64,000 bases of DNA from Chloroflexota bacterium (GCA_009841405.1 VXLV01000032.1:1-64000); one strand, 5' to 3'. Shown: positions 36,475 through 44,939, numbered from the stretch's first letter. Notes: generated by a model from the letters alone, not told the origin. A program made the numbers and translations.

Positions 36475-37984
36475 ACTGCCGCGCGTCGCCTTTAACTTGC
36501 GGCTGCGCCTTCTGACATCTTATTTGTTGATGCTGACGGTAACGCTGGGCGTGATCGCGCTGGCGCTTTTTGTCTTGATCGGCAATCGCGCCGCGCCGCC
36601 AGAGCCGACCTTCGCGCGGTTGGCCGCCTTGACGCAGGGGCTGAATTACATTGACTTTGTCGCTGACATTCCGGTGGACAGGGATTCGCCGTTTCTGCAA
36701 GAACGGGTGCATGAGTTGCTGGAAGTGTTTGCGCGGACGCGCAACGTGCGCGCGATGCAGATTCGCGTGACCGCCGATGGCACGCGCGTCGTATACGACA
36801 GTTCGGGCACGTATAGTGCCGGCGACGCGCTCCAACTCCAGCGTGACTCGTACAAGAATCGCCAGTTGGCGAAAGTGCTGTCGCGTGGCAGCGAGCAAAT
36901 CTTCGGCCGCTTCCGTGATCCGGGCGGCGGCGAATGGCTGTACTGCGGCGTGATGTTCGGGCGACCCGGCCATTTGGATCGTCATGCCCACGACGATTTG
37001 TGGCTGCTTGCGGAGCCGAGCCCGAAGGTAAGCTTACAGGAGACGCTGGCGGTATTCGGCAATGCCCTGGCGCCGCCACTGCTTCAGGCCGGAGTCGTGG
37101 GCATCTTGTTCGCTCTGCTGCTGGCGGCGCTGATCAGCCGGACTATCGCCCAGCCCTTGCAGCGCTTGGCCGGGGCCGCAACCGATGTGGCGGGCGGGGA
37201 TTACGCTGTAATCGTGCCGGTCAGCGGGCCGGCGGAAGTGCGGACGCTGGCGGAGTCATTTAATCGGATGACCACCGAGGTGCTGGCGGCAAACACCGCG
37301 CAACGCGATTTCCTTGGCAATGTCTCGCACGATTTGAAGACGCCGCTGACGTCGATTCAGGGCTATGCGCAGGCCATCATGGATGGCGCGGCCGACCAAC
37401 CGGCGGAAGCGGCACGGATCATCTTTGAGGAGGCGAGCCGGCTCAATCGCATGGTGGTCGAGTTGACTGACCTCGAGCGCTTGCAAGCGGGCAAGCTGTC
37501 GATGAAAAGTGATACGCTGCGCATGGAGCGGCTGAGCGAGGCGGTGGTGCAGCGCCTGGCAGTGGTGGCGGAGCAGAAGGATATCGCACTGGATGCGTCC
37601 GCCGCACCGACGCCCGCGGTGATCGGCGACGGCGACCGCCTGGCGCAAGTGCTGGTGAACTTGATCAGCAACGCCTTGAAGTACACGCCGCCCGGCGGGG
37701 CTGTGCATGTGGCGACGGAAGCGGCGGATGACGGCGTTTCGGTCTCGATTCGGGACAATGGCATCGGCATCGCGCGGGATGATCTTGCGCGCGTCTTTGA
37801 GCGCTTTTATCAAGTGGACAAGGCGCGTGGTCCACAGCGCGGGACTGGCTTGGGCCTGGCGATCGCGAGGGAGATTGTCGAGGCGCACGGCGGCCGCATC
37901 ACAGTCGAGAGTCGCGGGCGGGGGCAGGGCGCTGTGTTTCGCGTGTGGCTGCCGCGGGCGCGGGTCGGCGCATATCGCCGTTAA
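36464..37984 (+). CDS. Sensor histidine kinase
   Basis: 506-residue membrane kinase. TM1 (about 17-40), an extracytoplasmic sensor domain (41-200), TM2 (about 203-225), HAMP (to about 275), HisKA with the phospho-accepting His289 in NVSHDLKTPLTSIQG, and a HATPase domain with an N box (LVNLISNALKYTPPGG), G1 (DNGIGI), F (RVFERFYQVD) and G2 (GTGLGLAIA). It autophosphorylates on His and passes phosphate to the regulator encoded just upstream, with which it overlaps. The sensor domain gives no hint of the signal. Confidence 0.93.
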   Translation: MSRRLPRVAFNLRLRLLTSYLLMLTVTLGVIALALFVLIGNRAAPPEPTFARLAALTQGLNYIDFVADIPVDRDSPFLQERVHELLEVFARTRNVRAMQIRVTADGTRVVYDSSGTYSAGDALQLQRDSYKNRQLAKVLSRGSEQIFGRFRDPGGGEWLYCGVMFGRPGHLDRHAHDDLWLLAEPSPKVSLQETLAVFGNALAPPLLQAGVVGILFALLLAALISRTIAQPLQRLAGAATDVAGGDYAVIVPVSGPAEVRTLAESFNRMTTEVLAANTAQRDFLGNVSHDLKTPLTSIQGYAQAIMDGAADQPAEAARIIFEEASRLNRMVVELTDLERLQAGKLSMKSDTLRMERLSEAVVQRLAVVAEQKDIALDASAAPTPAVIGDGDRLAQVLVNLISNALKYTPPGGAVHVATEAADDGVSVSIRDNGIGIARDDLARVFERFYQVDKARGPQRGTGLGLAIAREIVEAHGGRITVESRGRGQGAVFRVWLPRARVGAYRR

Positions 37985-38013
37985 CATGTACTGCGTAAGC
38001 GGGTTGCGATAGC

Positions 38014-39063
38014 CTAACTGAGCGTGTCATCGCTGGCCGGGTCATAAGCCAGCGCCGGCAGCGCCAGCGTCACGCGGACTTGATTGCCGCGCTGGAAATA
38101 TCTGTCCACGTTGGCGCGCGCGACCAGTTCGACGCCGTCCGCCAGCGCCAGGCCCAGCCGCTGATAGTGCCCGTAGAATTCGCGCCAGCGCACGACAGCC
38201 GGCGTGCCGCGGTCGTTGAACTCGACGGCGAGCGCTTCGGGGCGAATCATCAGTTGCACCGGTCCCGTTTTGGGATGGAAGAGTTTGACTTCGCCCAGTC
38301 GGCTGTTGGCGGTCATCCCGTGCGCTTCGGCCGGCAGGAAGTTGGCTTCGCCGATAAACTTCGCCACCTGGACGGTCGCCGGGCGGTTGTAGATGGCGTG
38401 CGGCGTCGCCACCTGGACAAGCCTGCCGTCGAATATGACGGCGATTTCATCGGACAGGCTCAGCGCTTCTTGCTGATCGTGCGTGACGAATACGGCGGTG
38501 GTTTCCGTTGAACGCAGGATATTGCGCACGTCGGCGCGTACCTGCGCGCGCAGGCCGGTATCGAGATTGGAAAAAGGCTCATCCAGCAGCAGAATGTCGG
38601 GCTCGGGCGCCAGCGCGCGCGCCAATGCCACGCGCTGCTGCTGGCCGCCGGACAGTTCGTGGGGCATGCGCTCCGCGAATTGCGACAAGCCAACCAGAGA
38701 AAGCAATTGCTTCACGCGGCGCTGGCTGTCGGCGCGGGCGCCGCGCAGGCCGAAGGCGATGTTCCCCGCCACGTCCACGTGCGGGAAAAGCGCGAAGTCT
38801 TGAAACACCATGCCGACCTTGCGCCGCTCGGGCGGTGTGAAGCGGGTATCGTCGGCGACGATACGGTTGCTGATTTGGATGCGGCCGCTGGTGGGTCGCT
38901 CGAAGCCGGCGAGCAGGCGCAGTGTTGTGGTCTTGCCGCCACCGCTTGGGCCCAACAATGTCAAGAATTCGCTGGGCCGCACGCGAAGGGTGATATCGTT
39001 CACGGCCGGCGACTGGCCGTTGAAGCGCTTCGTCAAATGATCCGCTTGCAGCGAGTATTCCAT
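38014..39063 (-). CDS. fbpC: Iron(III)-type ABC transporter ATPase (FbpC-like)
   Basis: 349-residue ATPase driving uptake with the permease and binding protein encoded upstream. Walker A GPSGGGKTT, Q-loop MVFQDFALFPH, signature LSGGQQQRVALARAL, Walker B DILLLDEPFSNLD, switch His VFVTHDQQEAL. The C-terminal 110 residues form a TOBE-type regulatory domain (MIRPEALAVEF). Last gene of a three-gene leftward operon. ATG at 39063 with a weak ribosome site. Confidence 0.9.
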   Translation of the reverse strand: MEYSLQADHLTKRFNGQSPAVNDITLRVRPSEFLTLLGPSGGGKTTTLRLLAGFERPTSGRIQISNRIVADDTRFTPPERRKVGMVFQDFALFPHVDVAGNIAFGLRGARADSQRRVKQLLSLVGLSQFAERMPHELSGGQQQRVALARALAPEPDILLLDEPFSNLDTGLRAQVRADVRNILRSTETTAVFVTHDQQEALSLSDEIAVIFDGRLVQVATPHAIYNRPATVQVAKFIGEANFLPAEAHGMTANSRLGEVKLFHPKTGPVQLMIRPEALAVEFNDRGTPAVVRWREFYGHYQRLGLALADGVELVARANVDRYFQRGNQVRVTLALPALAYDPASDDTLS

Positions 39064-39157
39064 TATCTCAGCCGTGCGCGTCGTCTATCGACAGTCCCAA
39101 GCATAGTCGAAATGTGAGATGCATAAAGGGGAAAACGCGCGTACAAACGGCGCGCGA

Positions 39158-40792
39158 TTATGGTGCGACCCTTTCCTGGCGCAGGATGACAAATAGCACG
39201 GTCGCTGACACCAGGATCAGCGCCAGGCCGGGCAGCGCGATGGATGACAGGAAGGCTTCGTCGTAGGCGCTCCAGATGCGCGTGGCGAAAGTGCGGAAGC
39301 CGATGGGGCGCAGAATCAGGGTGATCGGCAGCTCCTTCATGACATTCAGAAAGACCAGCGCCAGGCCGGCCAAAATGCCGGCGCGCGCCAGCGGCACGGT
39401 GATGCGCAGCAGCGCTTCGCGGGCGGTCAAGCCCAGGCTGCGCGCCGATTCTTCAAAGCGGGGATTGATCTGTTCCAAGGCGCTTTCGGTCGCGCCGATG
39501 CTGTAGGGCAGGAAGCGAATGGCGTAACCGAGAACCAGCAGGGGCAGGGTTTGGTACAAGCTGAGCATGTGCTGGGAGGCGAAGAACACCAGGGCCAGGG
39601 CGATGACGATCCCGGGCAGGACGTTGCCGGCGTACGCGAGCTTGACCAGCCAGCGGTCGAAGCGGGAGGCCGCCCGCACAGCCAGCAGCGCCAGCGGCAG
39701 CGCGGCGGCGGTTACCACCAGCGCCGAGACTGCGCTGACGCCGACTGTATTCCGAATCAGCAGTTCAAGCGAAACGTGGATCGGGTCGGTGAGCGTATGG
39801 CCGGCCAGCCACTTGAAGAGGACGAGCAGCGGGACAGCCACGCCCATCAAAATCACTGCCGCGCAGAACAGCGTTGCCGGCAGCTTGAATTTGCCCAATC
39901 GCACAGTCTGAAGTTCGCGCGAGGCGCCCGTGCCGATACGAAAGTGCCTGCCATTAGTGTGCAGGCGCGACTGCAGCGCTAGCAAGAGCATTGTCATTGA
40001 AATCAGAAGCAGGCCCAGAACTGACGCTTTATCCATGCGGAAGGATTCGGTTTGGATGAAGATGGCGCGCGTGAAGGCGTTGAAGTGCATGACGGCGACC
40101 GCGCCAAAATCGCTCAAAGTGTAGAGCGCGGTCATCAGCATGCCGGTTGAAAGCGCGGGCCGCAGTTGCGGCAGCGTAATCTGACGGAAGACCTGCCGGC
40201 GATTCAAGCCCAGGCTATGGCCCGCCTCCTCCAGGCTGCGGTCAGTGTGAAGCAAGGCCGCGCGAACGGGCAGCACGACGTAGGGAAATGTGACAAAGGC
40301 GAGCGTCAGCGTTGCGCCAACAAAGCCTTTGATGCTAGGCAGGCGGTCGACGCCGAAGGGTTCCAGCGCTGACTGCAAGATGCCCTTCGGGCCAAAGGCT
40401 TCGCTATAGGTCACTGCGGTCAAATATGACGGGATGACCATTGCCGCCAGCCCCAGCACGAGGAAAAGCCGCCGGGCAGGCAAGTCGCAGCGGCTGGTCA
40501 GCCAGGCAAAGGGGATCCCGATTAGCGTCGCCAGCAGGGTTGTCGTCAACATCAAGCCTACGCTGTTGCCGACGATGCGGATGGTGCGCGTCCTGAGCAA
40601 GTAGTCGATGCCCTCTTGCCCGGCGCCAACCGCGCCGATGACCAGGTACGCTACTGGAATCATGACGCTGGCAACGACCAACAGGCTAATTCCCTGTACG
40701 AGTTGGCGATTGCCGATGTGCCAGCGCGCCGGCAGTTGACGCCGCTGGCCGCCGCCGCGAAATCTGGTTGGTAAGATGCTCGATAGCTGCAT
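39158..40792 (-). CDS. fbpB: Iron(III)-type ABC transporter permease (FbpB-like)
   Basis: 544-residue double-length permease with about twelve membrane helices, as in FbpB/SfuB, made from two homologous halves. Each half carries an EAA-type loop: EEAGHSLGLNRRQVFRQITLP (first) and EESARSLGLTAREALLRITVP (second), which dock on the ATPase. ATG at 40792, with AGGGATT six bases upstream. It starts 68 bases after the binding-protein gene and precedes fbpC. Confidence 0.92.
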   Translation of the reverse strand: MQLSSILPTRFRGGGQRRQLPARWHIGNRQLVQGISLLVVASVMIPVAYLVIGAVGAGQEGIDYLLRTRTIRIVGNSVGLMLTTTLLATLIGIPFAWLTSRCDLPARRLFLVLGLAAMVIPSYLTAVTYSEAFGPKGILQSALEPFGVDRLPSIKGFVGATLTLAFVTFPYVVLPVRAALLHTDRSLEEAGHSLGLNRRQVFRQITLPQLRPALSTGMLMTALYTLSDFGAVAVMHFNAFTRAIFIQTESFRMDKASVLGLLLISMTMLLLALQSRLHTNGRHFRIGTGASRELQTVRLGKFKLPATLFCAAVILMGVAVPLLVLFKWLAGHTLTDPIHVSLELLIRNTVGVSAVSALVVTAAALPLALLAVRAASRFDRWLVKLAYAGNVLPGIVIALALVFFASQHMLSLYQTLPLLVLGYAIRFLPYSIGATESALEQINPRFEESARSLGLTAREALLRITVPLARAGILAGLALVFLNVMKELPITLILRPIGFRTFATRIWSAYDEAFLSSIALPGLALILVSATVLFVILRQERVAP

Positions 40793-40860
40793 GGAATCCC
40801 TGGCGAATCAACCGGGCGAGGACAGACCCCGCCCATTTTCTGCCAACTCTTGCGCCGGAC

Positions 40861-41880
40861 CTAGTCCAGCGCGCCGCTGTTTTCGATCATTTCCAGCGTA
40901 CCCTGCAGGTCATCAAGATCCGACAGGTCGATTTCCGGCGCTTCGATATCGACGAGCGCGGGCAAGTCGACGCTCGGCTCGACAGTTTCCACCAGCGGAT
41001 ACTCGTAAGTTGTTTCGGCGAAATACGCCTGGGCGGCGTCGCTCAACAGATAATCGACCAATTGCAGTGCGAGATCCTGCTGGTCGCTGCTCTGCAGGAT
41101 TGCGGCGCCGGCGACGTTGATCAGCGAGCCGACATCGCTGCCGGGGAAGAAATGCAGCGTCGCGGTGATCGTGGGATCTTCGGCCAGGAAGCGATACAGA
41201 TAATAGTGATTGACCAGGCCGACCGCGATTTCGCCATTGATGACGGCTTGCACGATCGGCGTGTTCTTGGGATAGGCCTGCACATCGTTGGCGATCATGG
41301 CGGCTAGCCAGTCTTCGGCGTCGCAATCGCCGAGCAAAACGCGCATGGCCGTGACACTGGCGACGAAGGAAGCATTGGTCGGCGCCCAGCCAACCAACCC
41401 GCGCCAAGTCTCGTCCGTCAATTCCAGTATGGATTCAGGCAACTCGAGCCCCATCTCGTTGAGCATTTCCGGATTGTAGACCAGGACGCGCGCGCGACCG
41501 CTCAAGCCGACCCAGAGGCCGTCGGGCGAAACAAAAGCGGCGTCGACAACGCGGTTCAGGGTGGCGTCGGGCAGACGCTGCAGCATGTCCGCCGCCGCCA
41601 AGGCGCCCAGGGCGCCGCCATCCTGCGCGATGAATACATCGGCCGGACTATTATCGCCCTCGGTCAGGATCTGGTTGGCGACCGCGCTCGTGCCGCCGTA
41701 GAGGATTTCGACAGCGACGCCGGTTTCCTCGCTGAATTGCGCCAGGATGGGACCGATCAGGCTCTCGCTGCGGCCTGAGTAGATAGTAAGGACCTGTTCG
41801 TCATCGGCGAATGCCGGCGCGCCGACTAGCGCGACAAGCAGGATGACCAGGCTAAACAGGATAAAACGTTGTGTGGACAT
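40861..41880 (-). CDS. fbpA: Iron(III)-type ABC transporter substrate-binding protein (FbpA-like)
   Basis: 339-residue periplasmic-type binding protein with a signal peptide (FILFSLVILLVALVGAPAFA), then VLTIYSGRSESLIGPILAQFSEETG, typical of ferric-iron binding proteins. The paired tyrosines that bind Fe3+ are visible in VGLVNHYYLYRFL, and a further FAETTYEYPL follows. Start ATG 41880 with AAGGAG eight bases upstream; eleven extra upstream codons lack a site. A 22-base palindrome lies 24 bases upstream and is a candidate iron-responsive operator. Confidence 0.9.
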   Translation of the reverse strand: MSTQRFILFSLVILLVALVGAPAFADDEQVLTIYSGRSESLIGPILAQFSEETGVAVEILYGGTSAVANQILTEGDNSPADVFIAQDGGALGALAAADMLQRLPDATLNRVVDAAFVSPDGLWVGLSGRARVLVYNPEMLNEMGLELPESILELTDETWRGLVGWAPTNASFVASVTAMRVLLGDCDAEDWLAAMIANDVQAYPKNTPIVQAVINGEIAVGLVNHYYLYRFLAEDPTITATLHFFPGSDVGSLINVAGAAILQSSDQQDLALQLVDYLLSDAAQAYFAETTYEYPLVETVEPSVDLPALVDIEAPEIDLSDLDDLQGTLEMIENSGALD

Positions 41881-41903
41881 AAGGCGCGCTCCTTGCGTTT
41901 GCT

Positions 41904-41925
41904 GCAAATCCACGTTAGGATTTGC
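41904..41925 (-). promoter_or_regulatory. Palindromic candidate operator of fbpABC
   Basis: Perfect inverted repeat GCAAATCC-N6-GGATTTGC, 24 bases before the fbpA start codon, in the 5' leader. Length and symmetry fit a dimeric metalloregulator site; it is not an obvious Fur or DtxR consensus. Confidence 0.45.
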
Positions 41926-41936
41926 ATAGATAGACG

Positions 41937-41991
41937 AAGGTCAAGCGGGATTGTGAACAGGTGACGAAGCCCTTTCATCCCGCCTGACCTT
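41937..41991. repeat. Long hairpin upstream of fbpA
   Basis: Arms AAGGTCAAGCGGGA (41937-41950) and TCCCGCCTGACCTT (41978-41991) pair over 14 bp with one mismatch, around a 27-base loop. On the plus strand CCTGTTTTATC follows, so it may be a terminator or a structured leader. Confidence 0.45.
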
Positions 41992-42269
41992 CCTGTTTTA
42001 TCAGAGACTGTTCGGGCCTGTCCACGCCGTTGGTAAAGTCTAAACTGTCGTCCGCGCCGAGCGAGATTTCATCGCCATTATGCGCGACAATTAATTGCGG
42101 AAGCCGCGCGACTTACACTGGGTTAAACCTGGAGTTGCATGCCGCCATATTGGATTTGCGGGCGCTGCTGATTTATTGGCGGCGCGTTGCTGAACCTAGA
42201 CAAGAATTGAGTAAAACAATAGAGTTGATGCGACCCGGATGGAATTGACCGCAGTTCGGAGAGCGAGCG

Positions 42270-42746
42270 ATGTCGAATTGGTGGGGAACGCGCAAAAACG
42301 TCTCGGCCCGCCTGGTATGGGAAGTCGAGGCGATGAAAGCGGCCTTTGGCAATACCTTTAAGTTGGTCGTGCCTCCCTTTGGCGGTTTGCTCTATTGGCA
42401 GGGCATTGTCGAAATTAACATGAGCATCCTGGATTCGCCGCGACACAGCCTGAAACTCGTTTATCCCAAGGAGTATCCCAATCGGCCCGCCGAAGCCTAT
42501 TGCGTCAAGCCGCGGATTTACAGCGAAAAGCACCAGTACGAAGATGGCCAGCTATGCTTGTTCAATCCAAAGGACGGCGAACAATACGGCTGGAACCCGT
42601 CAAAATCGACCGCGGTGACCGTAGGCGGCTGGGCGATACAATGGCTCTACGCCTATTACACCTGGCGCTCCACCGGCAACTGGCCCGGAATTGAAGAACG
42701 CATCAAAGCGAGCACGCCCTTGCCCCGCCGCCACCGGAGACGTTAA
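42270..42746 (+). CDS. E2-like ubiquitin-conjugating (UBC fold) protein
   Basis: 158 residues. The core follows the E2 pattern: LLYWQGIVEINMSI and LKLVYPKEYPNRPAEAYC (YPxxxP), KPRIYSEKHQYEDGQLCLF with H88 and the candidate catalytic C96 (E2 consensus H-x-N...G-x-CL), then W108-N-P110 and a Trp/Tyr-rich C-terminal helix. This matches prokaryotic E2 families that pair with E1 and JAB proteins, in which C96 would carry a modifier as thioester. The C-terminus ends in a short Arg-rich tail. ATG at 42270 has GGAGAG (42257-42262) seven bases upstream. First gene of a three-gene operon; the JAB gene starts two bases after its stop. Confidence 0.82.
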   Translation: MSNWWGTRKNVSARLVWEVEAMKAAFGNTFKLVVPPFGGLLYWQGIVEINMSILDSPRHSLKLVYPKEYPNRPAEAYCVKPRIYSEKHQYEDGQLCLFNPKDGEQYGWNPSKSTAVTVGGWAIQWLYAYYTWRSTGNWPGIEERIKASTPLPRRHRRR

Positions 42747-42748
42747 AC

Positions 42749-44020
42749 ATGTGGACAGCGGATGAACCGGAATTCATCAGGCTGGTGCAAGCCGAGGTCG
42801 TACATATCAGGAATCGCTTGCGAGGGATGGCGATGATTTCACGCGGGATCGTACCGAACTTGGTCTTGTCGCAGCGGGCGGTTGAGCGCATGCTGTCGGC
42901 GGCCAGCCAATTCATGGCGGATGAGACCGGCGAAGCCATGGTGGGATTTGTCATTGAAGATGACACGCCGGAAGGGCTGCCGACAATCTATGTGCTGGAC
43001 ACGATATCGCCGGACGAAACCGCGGTGCGCCGCTCGCATACGTTTCAGCAGGGCGACGCGCTGCAAGACGAAATCATCTGGTGGCTGCAGGAGAATTGGC
43101 ACTTTCACCGCGAGCGCCATCGCGGCAGCGAAGCGCTGCAAGACCGTTTCGATGTTCCCTTGCGGTATCTGGGCGATTGGCACAAGCAACCCGGTTCCAT
43201 GATCCAGCCCAGCCACGGCGACCACATGACGGCGCTGACCTGGCTCGACGATGAGGACCTCGGCATGGACTCGCTGCTGGTTCCGATTGTCACGGTGGGA
43301 CATGCGCCCATCATTGGCGAATCAGACCTGGCGGTAAACTATATCACGGTACCGATGGACAATGGCACGGATATGCGGGTGGATTGGTGGTATATCCACC
43401 GCGATGTGCGCAAATTCCAGCCGGTGCATCCGGTGGTCGTGCCCGCCGAGCAACTGCCGTCGATGATGAAATACGGCTGGCACGTGGTGCTGGCCGATAG
43501 ACTGACCGACGAGACTTTCGCGCTGGCGGATGATGGCCTGCTGGTGCGCACGCTCTTTTACGAATGCGATGGCGAGGTGCCGCTGGAATTCTGCTTCATC
43601 ACCATCAGGCAAGGCGCTTCTTCTTTTCTCTTGTTCGTCACGCAACACGATTATCCTCACAGCGCGCCGCAAGCCTATCACGCGCCTTACGTCGCCGGTG
43701 TTGATCTGATGGATCCGGTCGCCAGTTTTCAGCTTCTCTGGGAGGTGGCCGAGCCAATTGCGGACCCGGCGGATTGGGATTGGTCCAGCGACAAAGGGCT
43801 CCTCGACTACCTCATCGCGATTGAAGTTGAGATGGGCTTGCGCCAGCCGCCGATACAGATCATTCCTGTGATAGATTTCGCCGACGCGGCATTGGACGCA
43901 GCTGACGGCGGGTTGGCTGGGGCGTCTGATTCTGCTGATGCCGATGACGGACGAGTCAAAAGCCGGCGACACGACGACGAAGAACTGCGTACGAATACCG
44001 AGGCGCAAGAGCATGACTGA
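42749..44020 (+). CDS. JAB/JAMM-type (deubiquitinase-like) protein with a C-terminal extension
   Basis: 423 residues. The N-terminal half is a JAB/MPN domain: E62 in DETGEAMVGFVIED, then the metal motif GDWHKQPGSMIQPSHGD (H145, S155, D158). The second His of HxHx7Sx2D is Gln147. Relatives release modifiers from conjugates or process their C-termini. Residues about 270-365 (CFITIRQGASSFLLF, HDYPHSAPQAYH, LLDYLIAIEVE) recall a UBC/RWD-like fold without a catalytic Cys, and an acidic tail follows. It lies two bases after the E2 gene and overlaps the E1 gene by eight bases, so all three are translated together. No ubiquitin-like domain is seen in it. Confidence 0.75.
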   Translation: MWTADEPEFIRLVQAEVVHIRNRLRGMAMISRGIVPNLVLSQRAVERMLSAASQFMADETGEAMVGFVIEDDTPEGLPTIYVLDTISPDETAVRRSHTFQQGDALQDEIIWWLQENWHFHRERHRGSEALQDRFDVPLRYLGDWHKQPGSMIQPSHGDHMTALTWLDDEDLGMDSLLVPIVTVGHAPIIGESDLAVNYITVPMDNGTDMRVDWWYIHRDVRKFQPVHPVVVPAEQLPSMMKYGWHVVLADRLTDETFALADDGLLVRTLFYECDGEVPLEFCFITIRQGASSFLLFVTQHDYPHSAPQAYHAPYVAGVDLMDPVASFQLLWEVAEPIADPADWDWSSDKGLLDYLIAIEVEMGLRQPPIQIIPVIDFADAALDAADGGLAGASDSADADDGRVKSRRHDDEELRTNTEAQEHD

Positions 44021-44939
44021 ACTATGGGAACGCGTGGAGCGGCTGATCGGGGCAGAGAATCTGGGGCGCCTCTCGGAAAAGAAAGTGGCGGTCGTGGGTC
44101 TGGGCTCGGGCGGTGGCTTTGTAGCGCTCGGCCTGGCGATGAGCGGCGTCGGCGCCTTCGTCCTGGTGGACAGCGATGTTCTGGAAGCGGGCAACGTGAC
44201 CAGGCATGTCTGCGACCTGCGCGATGTCGGCCGGAACAAAGCCAAGGCCGTCGCCGACCTGATCATGAATCGCAACCCCGAGGCGCTTGTCGAAACCCGT
44301 GACGGCGCGATAGAAGACCACTGGGATTGCCTGGACGATGTTGACATCCTGGTCGCGGCGGTGGATGGCGAACAGGTGAAGTTTTCCATCAACGAGCAGT
44401 GCCTGGAAAGACGCCTGAGCGCGTCCTACGCCGGGGTGTACGAACGCGGCGAAGGCGGCGACCATGTCATTATCCGTCCTTATGACGGCCCTTGCTACGC
44501 CTGCTGGTCGGAAGCGACGCGGGATGGCGTCAAGGTGGCGATGAGCCCGGGCGGCGAACTGGACTACGGCATGATCGGCGAAACGGGCACGCTGGAAGCG
44601 GAGCCGGGGCTTTGGGTCAATGTCACCAAGGTGGCGGGCATTCAGACGGATCTCATTATCAATGAACTGCTGCGCGGCGCCGACGCGCACGAAGAGATGC
44701 CGGCCAATACGCTTATCGTAACCAACACTTACATGGACATTTTCGAGGGGCAAGAAAATGATCCCCATAGCGGGGTCTGGATAGACATCGGGCGCGACGC
44801 GGATTGTCTCGTCTGCGGGGAACGGCTGAAGCAGGGCGTTAGCCTGCTGGTCGAGGGCGACGAGGGCAGCATTTCGCTGGCTGATCTGGCGGCATCCGGC
44901 TTGACGACCGATATCGAATTCGAAGACGAGGACGGCTAG
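44013..44939 (+). CDS. E1-like adenylyltransferase (ThiF/MoeB family)
   Basis: 308 residues. Nucleotide-binding VVGLGSGGG (residues 27-35), then the ThiF/E1 signature VDSDVLEAGNVTRH (D53, N61, R64) and VDILVAAVDGEQVKFSINEQC. Two CxxC pairs, CYAC (161-164) and CLVC (265-268), would bind structural zinc as in MoeB. E1 enzymes adenylate the C-terminal Gly of a ubiquitin-like protein and pass it to an E2; the thioester Cys cannot be assigned with certainty (C106 and C130 are candidates). ATG at 44013 lies inside the end of the JAB gene (eight-base overlap). Its stop shares CTAG with the opposing gene. No modifier gene is adjacent. Confidence 0.85.
   Translation: MTELWERVERLIGAENLGRLSEKKVAVVGLGSGGGFVALGLAMSGVGAFVLVDSDVLEAGNVTRHVCDLRDVGRNKAKAVADLIMNRNPEALVETRDGAIEDHWDCLDDVDILVAAVDGEQVKFSINEQCLERRLSASYAGVYERGEGGDHVIIRPYDGPCYACWSEATRDGVKVAMSPGGELDYGMIGETGTLEAEPGLWVNVTKVAGIQTDLIINELLRGADAHEEMPANTLIVTNTYMDIFEGQENDPHSGVWIDIGRDADCLVCGERLKQGVSLLVEGDEGSISLADLAASGLTTDIEFEDEDG

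Larger units (their letters stand above)
41881..42269. other. Divergent spacer between fbpA and the E2-JAB-E1 operon
   Basis: Contains the palindrome and long hairpin described separately (41904-41991), then about 270 bases noticeably richer in A/T than its flanks. A 72-codon frame (42030-42248, rightward) and a 45-codon frame without a usual start (42112-41975, leftward) exist, but neither shows a recognisable protein, and no ubiquitin-like fold is evident. GGAGAG (42257-42262) is the ribosome site for the E2 gene. Confidence 0.5.

Noticed and set aside
41975-42112. 45-codon leftward frame before fbpA (contains GADDSLDFTNGVDR)
   Set aside because: Looks protein-like but has no usual start codon and overlaps the long hairpin; possibly a fragment.
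42030-42248. 72-codon frame considered as the missing ubiquitin-like modifier
   Set aside because: Right size and place, but no beta-grasp strand pattern, no terminal Gly, and a weak start; kept only as a question in the findings.
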